A stretch of 43,090 nucleotides of DNA from Deltaproteobacteria bacterium. Its GTDB lineage: Bacteria > Desulfobacterota > G020345765. The notes under the pieces are model-generated. The model was not told the origin of the DNA. It did not search any database and saw only the letters and a program-made list of their open reading frames with translations. Both the position numbers and the translations under genes were made by a program. This document shows positions 1 to 10,111 of the stretch, piece after piece. Positions within the stretch are counted from its first letter, which is position 1, and each line of letters opens with the position of its first letter. Location: the NCBI GenBank assembly GCA_020345765.1, contig CP070770.1, positions 2,757,665-2,800,754 on the forward strand, given 5' to 3'.

Positions 1-1
1 T

Positions 2-1003
2 AGATGGTTTGGATTTGAACATGTATTTTTTGCGTTTGATGCTCCCTTTGTCGGCAATAATCAGATGGTTCACCATGCCATAACCGATATTCAGGAAGGG
101 CAGTTTCATTATACTTATGATTATGCTTCCGGCACACCGCCATACGTGGAGAACGGTTTTGTATTAAGCCTTGGCGTTCAAACTGCTGAAGGTGGTGATG
201 GAAACAATATTATTCATGGAGAGGTAGATAATTATACCCTTGATCTTGAACTGAATACGGTTAAAGCACCAGTATTGCAATATGGAGATGGCTATGAAAA
301 TTTTCCTCAAATTGGAATGTATACCTATTACTATTCCCGGGAAAGAATGGAGGCTGCCGGGACTCTGACGATCGGAGGAGAAACTCTATCCGTTACCGGG
401 ACCGCTTGGTTTGACCACCAGTGGGGGTCACTATCTCCACAAAGTGTTGAATGGGACTGGTTTGCCATCCAACTTGATGATAACCGTGAAATAATGATCT
501 CAATTCTTAATGGTGCAGGCGGGCCGATAATAGGAGGTTCTTTTACTGATGAAAATTGTATTACGACTGAGATTGATCCTTCTGATCTGACAGTAACTGC
601 GCTTGGCAGTTGGGAAAGTCCGTATCATCCAGGTCAAGTTTATCCCATGGGATGGGATATCAGTATAAGGAATATCAGTAGAGGTGGTTGTATGGAAGAT
701 CTGAACCTTACCGTCATTCCGGTAATGGAAGATCAGGAATTAACATTTGATGTCTTTACTACCATTTATTACTGGGAGGGTGCTGCGGTTGTAAGCGGTG
801 ATGCTGAAGGAAGGGCCTATATTGAAATGAACCCCGGGTTTGGATGCAGCACATTTGGGTCTGGTGGAGGAATATCGCGGGGGACATTTATGGTTAACTG
901 GGTTATCTACCTGCTGCCCCTTGTGGGATTACTGTCCAGGAGGCTCCTGAGAAAGAAGGGGTATGTCAGCAGTGGAGTTATTGAAGAACCCTCCCAACAA
1001 TAA
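2..1003 (+). CDS. CrtC/AttH lipocalin-like secreted protein, 5' truncated, with C-terminal membrane anchor
   Basis: The frame is open from the window edge, so the start lies upstream; the ATG at 65 is internal. The visible part has the CrtC N-terminal/AttH lipocalin-like signature: an RWFGFEHVFFAF start, then HHAITD followed by GQFHY, then WFDHQWGS near residue 140 and WDWFAIQLDDNREIM. That family includes hydroxyneurosporene synthase (carotenoid 1,2-hydratase) and many exported proteins of unknown function; nothing nearby suggests carotenoid synthesis, so I assign no enzyme activity. After a Gly/Ser-rich stretch the C-terminus has one hydrophobic segment (VNWVIYLLPLVGLL) followed by RRLLRKK. 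That is the layout of a tail anchor or of a processed sorting signal. Stop at 1003; a good terminator follows at 1138-1174. Family assignment fairly sure, function unknown. Confidence 0.75.
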   Translation, partial: RWFGFEHVFFAFDAPFVGNNQMVHHAITDIQEGQFHYTYDYASGTPPYVENGFVLSLGVQTAEGGDGNNIIHGEVDNYTLDLELNTVKAPVLQYGDGYENFPQIGMYTYYYSRERMEAAGTLTIGGETLSVTGTAWFDHQWGSLSPQSVEWDWFAIQLDDNREIMISILNGAGGPIIGGSFTDENCITTEIDPSDLTVTALGSWESPYHPGQVYPMGWDISIRNISRGGCMEDLNLTVIPVMEDQELTFDVFTTIYYWEGAAVVSGDAEGRAYIEMNPGFGCSTFGSGGGISRGTFMVNWVIYLLPLVGLLSRRLLRKKGYVSSGVIEEPSQQ

Positions 1004-1107
1004 TATGATAGTTTACAATATTGTTATGTAACTCAGAACTGCCAGAGATTCATTTTCCGGTGTGATTAAGGTATTGGCGGTATGCTGGGTGGGCGCCAAA
1101 CATTCGA

Positions 1108-1124
1108 CCCCGCCACAGGCGGGG
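1108..1124. repeat. Short GC-rich palindrome between convergent genes
   Basis: CCCCGCC and GGCGGGG (7 bp) pair around a three-base ACA loop. It lies 14 bases before the terminator stem at 1138. No T-run follows it directly. It resembles the small GC-rich palindromes scattered in the other intergenic regions of this window, but its sequence is different. Confidence 0.45.
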
Positions 1125-1137
1125 CTCAGGACAAGTA

Positions 1138-1174
1138 AAGGGCGGAGATTTAGATCCTCCGCCCTTACTTTTTT
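1138..1174 (+). terminator. Rho-independent terminator after the lipocalin-like gene
   Basis: AAGGGCGGAG (1138-1147) pairs perfectly with CTCCGCCCTT (1157-1166) around a nine-base loop, and is followed by AC and six T (1169-1174). It lies between two convergent genes. The T-run suits rightward transcripts; on the other strand the stem is followed by CTTTACTTG, so leftward activity would be weak. Confidence 0.8.
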
Positions 1175-1183
1175 AGGAGAATA

Positions 1184-2203
1184 CTAAAGTAACTTTATTT
1201 TCTCCTTCATTCCCTCTGACATAATTATCTTTCCTTCATGATCGATAATCAGGGTCTCCACTCCGGCGAGATCTTCGATCAATTTTAATCCGGCTGCCGG
1301 CCCGAGGACGAAGACCGCGGTCGCGAGGGCATCGGCCTCGAGGGCGCTTGGGCAAATAATGGTAACGCTTCGGCATCCCTGGGCAGGGAAGCCGGTCTTG
1401 GGATTAAGGATGTGGTGATACCTGACCCCATCTTTGATAAAATACCTCTCATAATCCCCGGAGCTGGCAAAGGAGGTATCGGTAATCTCGAGAACCCCGA
1501 GGAGCTTATCTTTTTCCCGGGGATCCTGGATCCCGACCCGCCAGGGTTGTCCGTCCTTTTCGCCGATAACCCTCAGGTCCCCTCCGGCATTGACAATGGC
1601 ATCCTGTATCCCTTCCTGTTGTAAAACCTGGATCGCCCGGTCAACGGCATAACCCTTGGCGATACCTCCTAATCCAATCCGCATTCCTTCAACTTGCAGG
1701 AAAACGGTAGAGTTTTTTCGATCAACCGCTATATTCCGGTAATCTACCAACTTGAGAGCGTTATTGATTTTCTCCTTCGGGGGAATTGACTTTTTCCGGT
1801 CAAAATCCCACAGCCCGGCTAGGGCTGCCCAGGAGATATCAAACGCTCCCCGGGAGATTTCGGAGAAGTGAATAGACCTGATAATGACCCCTAACATCTC
1901 CTGACTCACCTTCACTGCTTTTTTGCCGGAATTTTGGTTTATCCGGGAAAGCTCGCTACCTTTTTCCCGCTCACTCATCAATCTCTCGATCCTCTTGATC
2001 TCGGCAAAGGCTCCCTCTACTGCCCGGTTCATCTTCTTGGCATCTGTCCCCTGAGCGGTAATTTCTATAAAAGTCCCCATCAGGAACCGGACCTGCTTTA
2101 TGGTTTTAAGATCCGCCGAGGAAGTAGTCGAGAATACTAAGATTCCGATTATTAAACTAAACAGGAGTTGAAGGGAGGTTCTTCTAAATCGAAGATTTAC
2201 CAT
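1184..2203 (-). CDS. apbE: FAD:protein FMN transferase (ApbE)
   Basis: 339 residues, normal for ApbE. The family moves FMN from FAD onto a Thr (or Ser) of exported target proteins such as Rnf/Nqr subunits, outside the cytoplasmic membrane. Visible motifs: RFLMGTFIEITAQG near residue 40, GGIAKGYAVDRAI near 180, NAGGDLRVIG near 205, the HHILNPKTGFP block near 265, and EADALATAVFVLG near 290, which carries the metal-binding acidic/Thr residues. The N-terminus has basic residues then a hydrophobic run (SLQLLFSLIIGILVFST), a signal peptide or anchor, which fits periplasmic action. It is the last gene of the leftward ppiD-thiE-thiD-apbE cluster, 27 bp after thiD. No obvious flavinylation target is encoded in the window. 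Confidence 0.93.
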   Translation of the reverse strand: MVNLRFRRTSLQLLFSLIIGILVFSTTSSADLKTIKQVRFLMGTFIEITAQGTDAKKMNRAVEGAFAEIKRIERLMSEREKGSELSRINQNSGKKAVKVSQEMLGVIIRSIHFSEISRGAFDISWAALAGLWDFDRKKSIPPKEKINNALKLVDYRNIAVDRKNSTVFLQVEGMRIGLGGIAKGYAVDRAIQVLQQEGIQDAIVNAGGDLRVIGEKDGQPWRVGIQDPREKDKLLGVLEITDTSFASSGDYERYFIKDGVRYHHILNPKTGFPAQGCRSVTIICPSALEADALATAVFVLGPAAGLKLIEDLAGVETLIIDHEGKIIMSEGMKEKIKLL

Positions 2204-2230
2204 TACTTCATGGAATTGACATTTAGATTT

Positions 2231-3028
2231 TTACTCAAAATAATCTGAGATGAGGTAAAAAATATTATGATTGAGTAGCCTCTGTCCTTTTCCGAAGCCA
2301 AACCCGCTTTCCATTGTCCGGGTTAGATACTGCTTGGCCTCTCCGACCGCTTTTTTCGTACTCCAACCCTTGGCCAGTCCGGCAGCTGTTGCCGAGGAGA
2401 GGGTGCAGCCGGTGCCGTGGAACTCTCCCTTGATTTTCTTAGCTTGTAACTGAATAAAAGTCCTTCCGTCATAAAACAAATCAATTGCCGACTTCTGCAA
2501 GTGACCCCCTTTAATCAGTACCGACCTTGCCCCCAGGCTTTTAATCCTCCGGGCGGCCTCTTTCATCGAAGGGAGGTCCCTGACCTCAATCCCCGAAATG
2601 GTCGAGGCCTCGTTCAGGTTGGGGGTCACTATCCGGGCCAGGGGCAGCAGTTTCCTTTTCAACATCTCAATTCCCTCTTCTTTCAGCAGCTCTTTCCCGG
2701 TAGAGGACTTTAGGACCGGATCGAGGACGATGTTTTTCTGGTGATTCGCTGCAAGCCATCGGCTGACTAACTCCACGCATGCCTTTGTTCTTAGCATCCC
2801 GATTTTAACGGCATCGATAGTAAAATCCCGGTTAATGGTATTGAGTTGCTTGCGGATAAAGGCAGGGGGAAGGTCAAAGGCCTCCCGGATACCCCGGGTA
2901 TTCTGGGCGGTCAGGGAGGTAATCACCGAGAGGCCGTAAACCCCAAAGGAGGAGAATGTCTTCAGGTCCGCTTGGATCCCGGCCCCACCGCTGGGATCAG
3001 AGCCAGCTATGCTAAGCACAATCTTCAT
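2231..3028 (-). CDS. thiD: Hydroxymethylpyrimidine/phosphomethylpyrimidine kinase (ThiD)
   Basis: 265 residues, the usual length. ThiD phosphorylates HMP and then HMP-phosphate to give HMP-diphosphate for thiamine synthesis. The N-terminal SIAGSDPSGGAGIQADLKTF and the C-terminal GEFHGTGCTLSSA (anion hole and catalytic Cys of the ribokinase-like fold) are both intact. Its ATG overlaps the stop of thiE by four bases, so translation is probably coupled. Neighbouring thiE makes the enzyme that uses its product; the rest of the pathway (thiC, thiG, thiM) is not in this window. Confidence 0.95.
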   Translation of the reverse strand: MKIVLSIAGSDPSGGAGIQADLKTFSSFGVYGLSVITSLTAQNTRGIREAFDLPPAFIRKQLNTINRDFTIDAVKIGMLRTKACVELVSRWLAANHQKNIVLDPVLKSSTGKELLKEEGIEMLKRKLLPLARIVTPNLNEASTISGIEVRDLPSMKEAARRIKSLGARSVLIKGGHLQKSAIDLFYDGRTFIQLQAKKIKGEFHGTGCTLSSATAAGLAKGWSTKKAVGEAKQYLTRTMESGFGFGKGQRLLNHNIFYLISDYFE

Positions 3029-3672
3029 GTTTTATTAAATAAATCTACAAAATGCCGGGTTTTTGCCGTGATATCTTCTGCCGTGGTGATGGCGGAGATA
3101 ATGGCAGCTCCATCAGCTCCCGCCTGGATAACTTCTTCGATATTCTTCTCGTTTATCCCCCCGATAGCGATGATCGGAAGGTCGATCGCAGCCGTAACCT
3201 GTTTTAGGCTCTTGATTCCCTGGGGAGGAATGTACTTCCCTTTAGTCTCACTGGAGAATATGGGGCCGAATCCGATATAATCGGCCCCCTCCTTCCCGGC
3301 CCTTTCCGCCTCCTCAATGTTATGGGTGGAGATGCCAATCACCTTGTTTTTCCCCAGGATCTTTCTTGCATTAGCCAAGGGGAGATCGTCCTGACCGAGG
3401 TGAAGGCCATCGGCCTCTACTGCTGAAGCAATATCAGCCCGGTCGTTGATGATGAGGGAAGCTCTGGTTTGCCGGGTAAGCTCCCGGATTATTTTCGCAG
3501 TTTCGAACAACTCGCGGTCAGAGACGGCAGGTTTTTTAGATGACAGTGAGGGCTTGGCCCGAAGCTGGATTATCTTTGCCCCTCCTCGGAGGATTTTTTC
3601 TGCAAGCTCCGGATGGGACAGGTGAGAGGTAAGGGTGTTGTCGATGATAGCATACAAGCCTTTGATTTGCAT
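3025..3672 (-). CDS. thiE: Thiamine phosphate synthase (ThiE)
   Basis: Joins HMP-diphosphate and thiazole phosphate to thiamine phosphate. 215 residues from the ATG at 3672 (MQIKGLYAIID), which is where homologues begin. The frame extends 20 residues further up to an ATG at 3732, but that version would overlap ppiD by 29 bp and adds a poorly conserved PSPGNHEC tail, so I prefer 3672. Neither start has a strong ribosome binding site. TIM-barrel motifs: IIQLRAK, LIINDRADIA, DGLHLGQDDLP, GADYIGFGPIF, AIGGI and GADGAAIISAI. It overlaps thiD by four bases and follows ppiD by 31 bp in the same leftward cluster. Confidence 0.93.
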   Translation of the reverse strand: MQIKGLYAIIDNTLTSHLSHPELAEKILRGGAKIIQLRAKPSLSSKKPAVSDRELFETAKIIRELTRQTRASLIINDRADIASAVEADGLHLGQDDLPLANARKILGKNKVIGISTHNIEEAERAGKEGADYIGFGPIFSSETKGKYIPPQGIKSLKQVTAAIDLPIIAIGGINEKNIEEVIQAGADGAAIISAITTAEDITAKTRHFVDLFNKT

Positions 3673-3703
3673 AGGGCATTCATGGTTTCCGGGCGAAGGG
3701 GGT

Positions 3704-5635
3704 TTAGATGAAACTTCGAATGATTTCCTCATTATAGTCTATCTTTACCTTCCCTCTGAGGTCATTCAGCCAATTCTGTCGAAACTCTTCTCTTTTCATC
3801 TCCAGGAGGATTTGAGATAGTTCCTCTTTCTGCTCGGAAAAGTCTGCTTTATCAGCCTCCTTTTTCTCCTTTAGCCAGGTAATGTAAACCTTATCCTGAT
3901 ACTCTACCACCTTATCAGGGAAGGGGGTCCGCTTGGTAAGGGTTCTAACTATCTCGGAGACCTCCTTGGAGGCCCCGATCACGGGTATGGATTCTTCGTA
4001 GGGGGAGAACCATCCGGTCTCCTGCTTTTTCAATTTATATTCTGTGAGCAAGTATCCTATTGCCTTTCCCCTTTTGAGTCTCTTAAGGATCTTTTCTGCT
4101 CGTTCCCGGGCAAGCTCCCGGGTCTTTTCCTGGAGGAATTTTTCTTTTGCTTTGTCCTTCACCTCCGGGAATTCAGGGATCCGGGGGGGGATTTCCTCTA
4201 CTACCTTGAGTAAGTAAAAGCATTCTTCCCCGGAGACGACCGGGCTTGGTTCACCCACTTTCAGGGAGAATGCTGCCTGGGAGAAGATGAGGGGATCGGT
4301 AACCCCGGCGATTTCCTCTCCCTCGGCGAAAGGAAAGGTTTCGATTAAGGTAAGCTCTTCATCGATAGCGATTTTCTCCAGGGTTTTCCCGTCCATGATC
4401 TGCTGATAGATCTCCTGGGCCCGGTCCCGGGCACTTTCCTTTGCCTTATGCTTACGCAAGATGTTGGTAATCAGCTCTTCCGTCTCGGAGAGGGGTATGG
4501 CAGTTGACTCCTTAATATCTTCTACCTTGATAATATGATAGCCGTAAGGGGTGTGAACCAGATCACTCACTTCCCCTTTCTTGAGAGAAAAGGCTACTTC
4601 CTCAAAGGACTTGACCATCTCTCCCCTCCTAAAATAGCCCAAATCCCCTCCGGCTTCTGCCGAGCCCGGGTCCTGCGAGTATTTCCGGGCCAGTTTGGCA
4701 AAGCTCTCCCCGGCTCTCACCTTCTCCAGAATGCTCTCTGCCTCCTTCCGAGCAGAGACAAAGGTTTCCGGGTACTGGGGATCAGTCTGGATGAGGATGT
4801 GTCGAGCCCGGATCTCTTTGGGGATGCGGTAGTTATCGCGATAAGAATAATAATGTTCTTCGACCTCCTGAGAACTTACTTTCGCCTCTTTTAGAAAGTT
4901 ATTAATCTCAACCGCCAGGTACTCGGCCTTCCGCCGGGGAGGGGTACGAAAATTTTCCTGGTTTTGATCAAAGTGTTTTTTTAGCTCGCTGCGGGTAACT
5001 CTAACCAAGTCCTTCAGCTGAGCGGGGTCGACCGGGACAAGGTTCAGGTTTACCTTCTCCGAATCGATCAAGAAGTACTCCCAGAGCTCCTCTTCGGAGA
5101 TACTGACCGAGTCCCTCAGGAGGGCTTCCAAACGGGAGATGAGCAGCCTCTCCCTCTGGGCCTCCTCAAAGTCACCGGGAGTCATACGATAATATCTCAA
5201 GACCTGTAGATAACGATTACGATCGAACCTCTCCAGATCATCTTGAAAGGCGGGCTGGGTTCTGATCGAGAACTTTACCTCCTCATCGGTTACCCTTAAT
5301 CCCAGGCTCCTGGCCTTTCCGCGAAGGAGGGCATCCTCGATCAGATTGTTCAGGGTATTCTCCCTGATATTAAGTTGTTGGACCATAGTTTCATCCAGTT
5401 CAGTTTCAAACTCCTCCTCATAGCGTTTTAGGGCTTGTTGGTATGCTCTTTGATATTGCCCCAGGGTGATTACCTGATTATTGACGATCGCGATCGTGTT
5501 GCGATCCATTTCTTCCCCGCGGATCCGGCGGATCCCGGTCAGGATTCCAAATCCGACGAAGAAGGAGGCAGCCACTGCAATCAGCAGAGCCTTGATGAAG
5601 GGGGATTGTGCGTGTTTCCTCATATAGTCAAGCAT
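3704..5635 (-). CDS. ppiD: PpiD/SurA-type periplasmic peptidyl-prolyl isomerase, membrane-anchored
   Basis: 643 residues, close to E. coli PpiD. Layout: a short cytoplasmic N-terminus, one membrane helix (about 14-36), a SurA_N-like chaperone segment (about 45-200, starting [18 protein letters not shown]), one parvulin rotamase domain (about 275-375: [44 protein letters not shown]), then a long helical and second parvulin-like degenerate region. It probably helps newly exported proteins fold at the Sec exit, useful for the barrel and Ig proteins encoded to the right. AAAGGAG lies six bases before the ATG. It is the first gene of a leftward cluster and diverges from mreB. Confidence 0.85.
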   Translation of the reverse strand: MLDYMRKHAQSPFIKALLIAVAASFFVGFGILTGIRRIRGEEMDRNTIAIVNNQVITLGQYQRAYQQALKRYEEEFETELDETMVQQLNIRENTLNNLIEDALLRGKARSLGLRVTDEEVKFSIRTQPAFQDDLERFDRNRYLQVLRYYRMTPGDFEEAQRERLLISRLEALLRDSVSISEEELWEYFLIDSEKVNLNLVPVDPAQLKDLVRVTRSELKKHFDQNQENFRTPPRRKAEYLAVEINNFLKEAKVSSQEVEEHYYSYRDNYRIPKEIRARHILIQTDPQYPETFVSARKEAESILEKVRAGESFAKLARKYSQDPGSAEAGGDLGYFRRGEMVKSFEEVAFSLKKGEVSDLVHTPYGYHIIKVEDIKESTAIPLSETEELITNILRKHKAKESARDRAQEIYQQIMDGKTLEKIAIDEELTLIETFPFAEGEEIAGVTDPLIFSQAAFSLKVGEPSPVVSGEECFYLLKVVEEIPPRIPEFPEVKDKAKEKFLQEKTRELARERAEKILKRLKRGKAIGYLLTEYKLKKQETGWFSPYEESIPVIGASKEVSEIVRTLTKRTPFPDKVVEYQDKVYITWLKEKKEADKADFSEQKEELSQILLEMKREEFRQNWLNDLRGKVKIDYNEEIIRSFI

Positions 5636-5657
5636 AAATGGCTCCTTTCAAAATTTC

Positions 5658-5686
5658 TTTACTCTCGGATTTAAATCCTATATAAT
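5658..5686 (+). promoter_or_regulatory. Probable sigma70-type promoter of the mreB operon
   Basis: TTTACT (5658-5663), a 17-base spacer and a perfect TATAAT (5681-5686), giving a transcript start near 5693 and a leader of roughly 110 bases. The surrounding AT-rich region (5636-5805) separates divergent ppiD and mreB. Seen by eye only. Confidence 0.5.
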
Positions 5687-5805
5687 GTTAGCTAATTATG
5701 CTATAAATATCAACAGGTTTTTTTAGTATTTATTGATTATATCTTTTGATGATACTTTAACTCATGGTTATGTTTAATATTTGTTGCTTAAAAAAGGAGA
5801 GATAA

Positions 5806-6840
<1,035 letters not shown>

Positions 6841-6853
6841 TGGCAGGATTGAA

Positions 6854-7687
6854 ATGTTGGAGTTTATCAAGCGCCACCGGCAGGGCCTGATAACCATTAT
6901 CATTTTATTGGGAGCTATCCAGTTGCTTTCCTTGGGATTGCGGGGGGAAGGGATATTAAGCCTCCCTTCAAGAGCGATTCTGACATTATCCTATTATCCC
7001 TTAAAGGCAATTTCTTCGGGGATCAATGCCGTCCAGGATCTGGGGAAACATTATCTTTTTTTGGTTAACCTTAGCAAAGAAAATGAGGCTCTCAAGCGGG
7101 AACTGGATCAGCTTCGGTTTGAAAAGAATCAACTCATTGAAGTAGCCCTGGAGAATGATAGGTTGCGGGCTCTGCTTGATTTCAAAAGGAGCTTAGGAGG
7201 CCCGGCAATTCCTGCCGAGGTTGTGGGTGAGGATACCTCAAGTTGGTTCAGGACGATTCTGATTAACAAGGGAAGTGAGGATAAGGTTGCCCGGGGGATG
7301 GGGGTTGTCACCAAAGAGGGCATTGTCGGACAGGTCTCTAAGGTAAGCGCAAGATTGTCCCAGGTCCTGTTGATTGTTGATCCCAGTAGCAATGTTGATA
7401 CTCTGATCCGCAGAAATCGGGCCAAAGGGATCTTAACGGGTAAAACGGAGAGGGTTTGCCAGTTGAAATACCTTTCCCGTCTGGAAGAGATAAAAATAGG
7501 GGATGAAGTGGTAACCTCGGGCATAGGGGGAATCTTCCCCAAAGGCCTGGAGGTCGGAGTGGTTAATAGCGTAGAAAAAAAAAGTTACGGGATGTTTCAA
7601 AATGTTCTGGTTACCCCCAAAGTGGATTTTGGTAAACTGGAAGAGGTTTTAGTGCTTTCCCAGACCGGAGCTATTGACTGGCCTTAA
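6854..7687 (+). CDS. mreC: Rod shape-determining protein MreC
   Basis: 277 residues. A membrane helix (about 12-30), then a coiled coil (KENEALKRELDQLRFEKNQL, about 75-110), then the two-barrel periplasmic domain (about 115-270) with VVGEDTSSWFRTILINKG and GMGVVTKEGIVGQVSKV, the usual MreC landmarks. MreC links MreB filaments and RodA/PBP2. It starts 13 bases after mreB. Confidence 0.96.
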   Translation: MLEFIKRHRQGLITIIILLGAIQLLSLGLRGEGILSLPSRAILTLSYYPLKAISSGINAVQDLGKHYLFLVNLSKENEALKRELDQLRFEKNQLIEVALENDRLRALLDFKRSLGGPAIPAEVVGEDTSSWFRTILINKGSEDKVARGMGVVTKEGIVGQVSKVSARLSQVLLIVDPSSNVDTLIRRNRAKGILTGKTERVCQLKYLSRLEEIKIGDEVVTSGIGGIFPKGLEVGVVNSVEKKSYGMFQNVLVTPKVDFGKLEEVLVLSQTGAIDWP

Positions 7688-7691
7688 ACCG

Positions 7692-8201
7692 ATGAAGAGA
7701 TTTCTCTCCCTTTTACTCATTAGCTGGTTTCTTATAATCCTCCAAACAACCCTGCTAAAATTATTTTCTGTCGGAGTGGTGATCCCTGACTTGGTTTTTC
7801 TGACCGTCCTTTATCTTGGCCTATTCCATAAATTTCGCCGGGGGTCTGCCATTACTTTCTTCTTAGGGTATCTTATGGATCTATTCTCGGGAAGCCCAAT
7901 GGGACTTTACATATTTTTATATCTGGGAAGCTTCTCTATAACTCAACTAATCCGGGAAGTAGTTTATTTTAAGAGTATACCCTCCCAAGTGATTTATGTC
8001 CTGATCTTATCTTTCGGTAACAGTCTCTTGCTCTTCCTGTTACTCTGGATATTCTCCCCTTCGCTAAGCCTTCCCTCGTCTTTGCTGAAATGGATAATTA
8101 TCCAGGGGGTTTATAACGCCCTGGTGGGACCCTTTCTTTTTCTTTTACTGGAGAGAATTAACCAGAGATTCTTAGATAATTCTTTATTGGAAGGAATTTA
8201 A
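7692..8201 (+). CDS. mreD: Rod shape-determining protein MreD
   Basis: 169 residues, very hydrophobic with five or six predicted membrane helices, matching MreD in size, topology and position between mreC and mrdA. The frame can be extended back to a TTG at 7674 inside mreC; I prefer the ATG at 7692 (MKRFLSLLL), four bases after the mreC stop, because MreD normally starts with a short basic stretch before the first helix. Neither start has a clear ribosome binding site, so translation probably depends on coupling to mreC. Confidence 0.88.
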   Translation: MKRFLSLLLISWFLIILQTTLLKLFSVGVVIPDLVFLTVLYLGLFHKFRRGSAITFFLGYLMDLFSGSPMGLYIFLYLGSFSITQLIREVVYFKSIPSQVIYVLILSFGNSLLLFLLLWIFSPSLSLPSSLLKWIIIQGVYNALVGPFLFLLLERINQRFLDNSLLEGI

Positions 8202-8227
8202 CCAAGCTTGATATTAGGGAAGGACTT

Positions 8228-10111
8228 ATGGCCTGGCTTCGTCAACGTGATTTAGTTCCCCATGATCCGGAGGAGAAAGGATTCAGGCTTCGCTTTCGCG
8301 TTGCCTTCGGGATAATTACTGCCATCTTCGCCCTGCTTGTTTTCCGGCTGTGGTATCTCCAGCTCTTCCAGGGCGCTAAATTCAGACAATTCTCCCAGGA
8401 GAATCACCTTCGAACCATTAGTATTCCCGCCCCCCGGGGAATGATTCTTGATCGGAAAGGGAGGATTCTGGCGGACAACCGGCCTTCGTTTGACCTGTAC
8501 ATCATTCCGGAAGATATTGGCGATCAAAAGGAGGTGTTGGGGAGGCTTGGTAAGATCCTGAAGGCAAGCCCCCAGGAGCTTGAGAATAGATTAAAAGATG
8601 CGGAAGCTAAAGGGATTCCCCGTTTCAAGCAGTTTAAATTAAGGGGGGGAATCTCCTGGGAAGAACTGGCAAAAATAGAAGCTAATCTAATGGATCTGCC
8701 TGGTATTATTGTTCAGGTGGGACCCCAGAGGTATTATCCCCATAGCAATCTGGCTTCTCATCTTATTGGCTATCTGGCTGAGATCGATAAAGAAGAACTG
8801 AGGGCATTGGGTAAGAGTAGATTCAGACGGTATCAATTAGGGGATCTGATCGGGAGATACGGAGTAGAGGAAAAGACGGAGACCTATTTAAGGGGAGAGG
8901 ATGGAGGGAAGACGGTTCAGGTCGATGCCTTGGGAAGGACTCTGCCAGTTGTCCTGAATGAAATAGAGTCCACTCCCGGGAAAAATATTGTGTTGACGAT
9001 AGATTTGGATCTGCAGGCCTATACCGAGCGCATATTCGCGGGAAAATTAGGCTCGGTCATTGCCATGGATCCCCAAAATGGAGAGGTACTGGCGATGTTG
9101 AGTAATCCATCCTTTAACCCCGGACTATTTGCTCGTGATGTATCCAAACAGGAATGGGAGAGGCTCAGGAATGACCCATTAGATCCTCTGGAGAACAAGT
9201 CAATCAGAGGTCAATATCCTCCGGGCTCAACTTACAAACTCATAGTTGCTGCTGCTGCTGTGGAGGAAGAAGCAATTGCCCCAAAGAGCAAATTAATCTG
9301 TAAGGGTAGTTACCGTCTGGGTAGGAGGAGTTACGGCTGCTGGAGGTGGGGAGGCCACGGAGCGGTTAATCTCTACCAGGCACTGGTTCAGTCCTGCGAT
9401 GTTTATTTCTACCAGGTTGGCCGACGGTTAGGAATAGATACGCTGGCTGAGTATGCATGGGGGTTTGGCCTAGGGGAACCGACCGGGATTGACCTCAGTA
9501 ATGAGAAGGCGGGCCTGGTCCCAACTTCTACCTGGAAATTAGAGACAACCGGGGAGGAATGGCTTGCGGGCGAGACCCTCTCCGCGGCTATCGGCCAGAG
9601 CTTTAATCTGGTAACTCCAATCCAGTTGCTTAATGCCTACTGCGCGGTAGCTAACGGAGGAAAACTGATGCTTCCACGGGTAGTCCAGAAAATAGAGACG
9701 GTTGAGGGAGAGGTGGTGAAAGACTTCCCTTCCCGCGAGATAGGTGCTCTCCCGGCCTCACCAGAAACCCTCGATTTTCTTAAGAAGGCTCTTGCCGGAG
9801 TTGTGAGCGCTCCTCGCGGAACCGGATGGGCAGCCCGAATAGGAGGGGTAAGTGTTGCCGGGAAAACCGGGACTGCCCAGGTTATTTCTCAAAAAGTTAA
9901 GAGTGAGGAAATACCCTTTGAACTCAGGGACCACGCCTGGTTTGTAGCCTTCTCTCCGGTGGAAGAACCGGAGATTGCGGTGGTTGTTCTAGTGGAGCAT
10001 GGGGGTCATGGGGGGAAAGCCGCCGCCCCAATCGCCAGGAAGGTTATCCAAAAGTACTTCGAAATCAAGGCAGAAAAGGATGCTGGACCGAAGATTAGCG
10101 CAAAACTTTGA
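8228..10111 (+). CDS. mrdA: Penicillin-binding protein 2, elongation transpeptidase
   Basis: 627 residues, the class B PBP that cross-links lateral-wall peptidoglycan together with RodA. One membrane helix (about 25-46), a pedestal/dimerisation domain with the conserved start IPAPRGMILDRKGRILADN, then a transpeptidase domain with the catalytic STYK (S334-K337), SCD near residue 390 and KTGTA near 545. All three penicillin-binding motifs are present, so it should be active. The 3' end overlaps rodA by 32 bases. Confidence 0.97.
   Translation: MAWLRQRDLVPHDPEEKGFRLRFRVAFGIITAIFALLVFRLWYLQLFQGAKFRQFSQENHLRTISIPAPRGMILDRKGRILADNRPSFDLYIIPEDIGDQKEVLGRLGKILKASPQELENRLKDAEAKGIPRFKQFKLRGGISWEELAKIEANLMDLPGIIVQVGPQRYYPHSNLASHLIGYLAEIDKEELRALGKSRFRRYQLGDLIGRYGVEEKTETYLRGEDGGKTVQVDALGRTLPVVLNEIESTPGKNIVLTIDLDLQAYTERIFAGKLGSVIAMDPQNGEVLAMLSNPSFNPGLFARDVSKQEWERLRNDPLDPLENKSIRGQYPPGSTYKLIVAAAAVEEEAIAPKSKLICKGSYRLGRRSYGCWRWGGHGAVNLYQALVQSCDVYFYQVGRRLGIDTLAEYAWGFGLGEPTGIDLSNEKAGLVPTSTWKLETTGEEWLAGETLSAAIGQSFNLVTPIQLLNAYCAVANGGKLMLPRVVQKIETVEGEVVKDFPSREIGALPASPETLDFLKKALAGVVSAPRGTGWAARIGGVSVAGKTGTAQVISQKVKSEEIPFELRDHAWFVAFSPVEEPEIAVVVLVEHGGHGGKAAAPIARKVIQKYFEIKAEKDAGPKISAKL

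Noticed and set aside
9999-10079. Longer RodA start
   Set aside because: It would overlap mrdA by 113 bases and adds a Pro/Ser/Lys-rich stretch unlike RodA; the ATG at 10080 fits the family.
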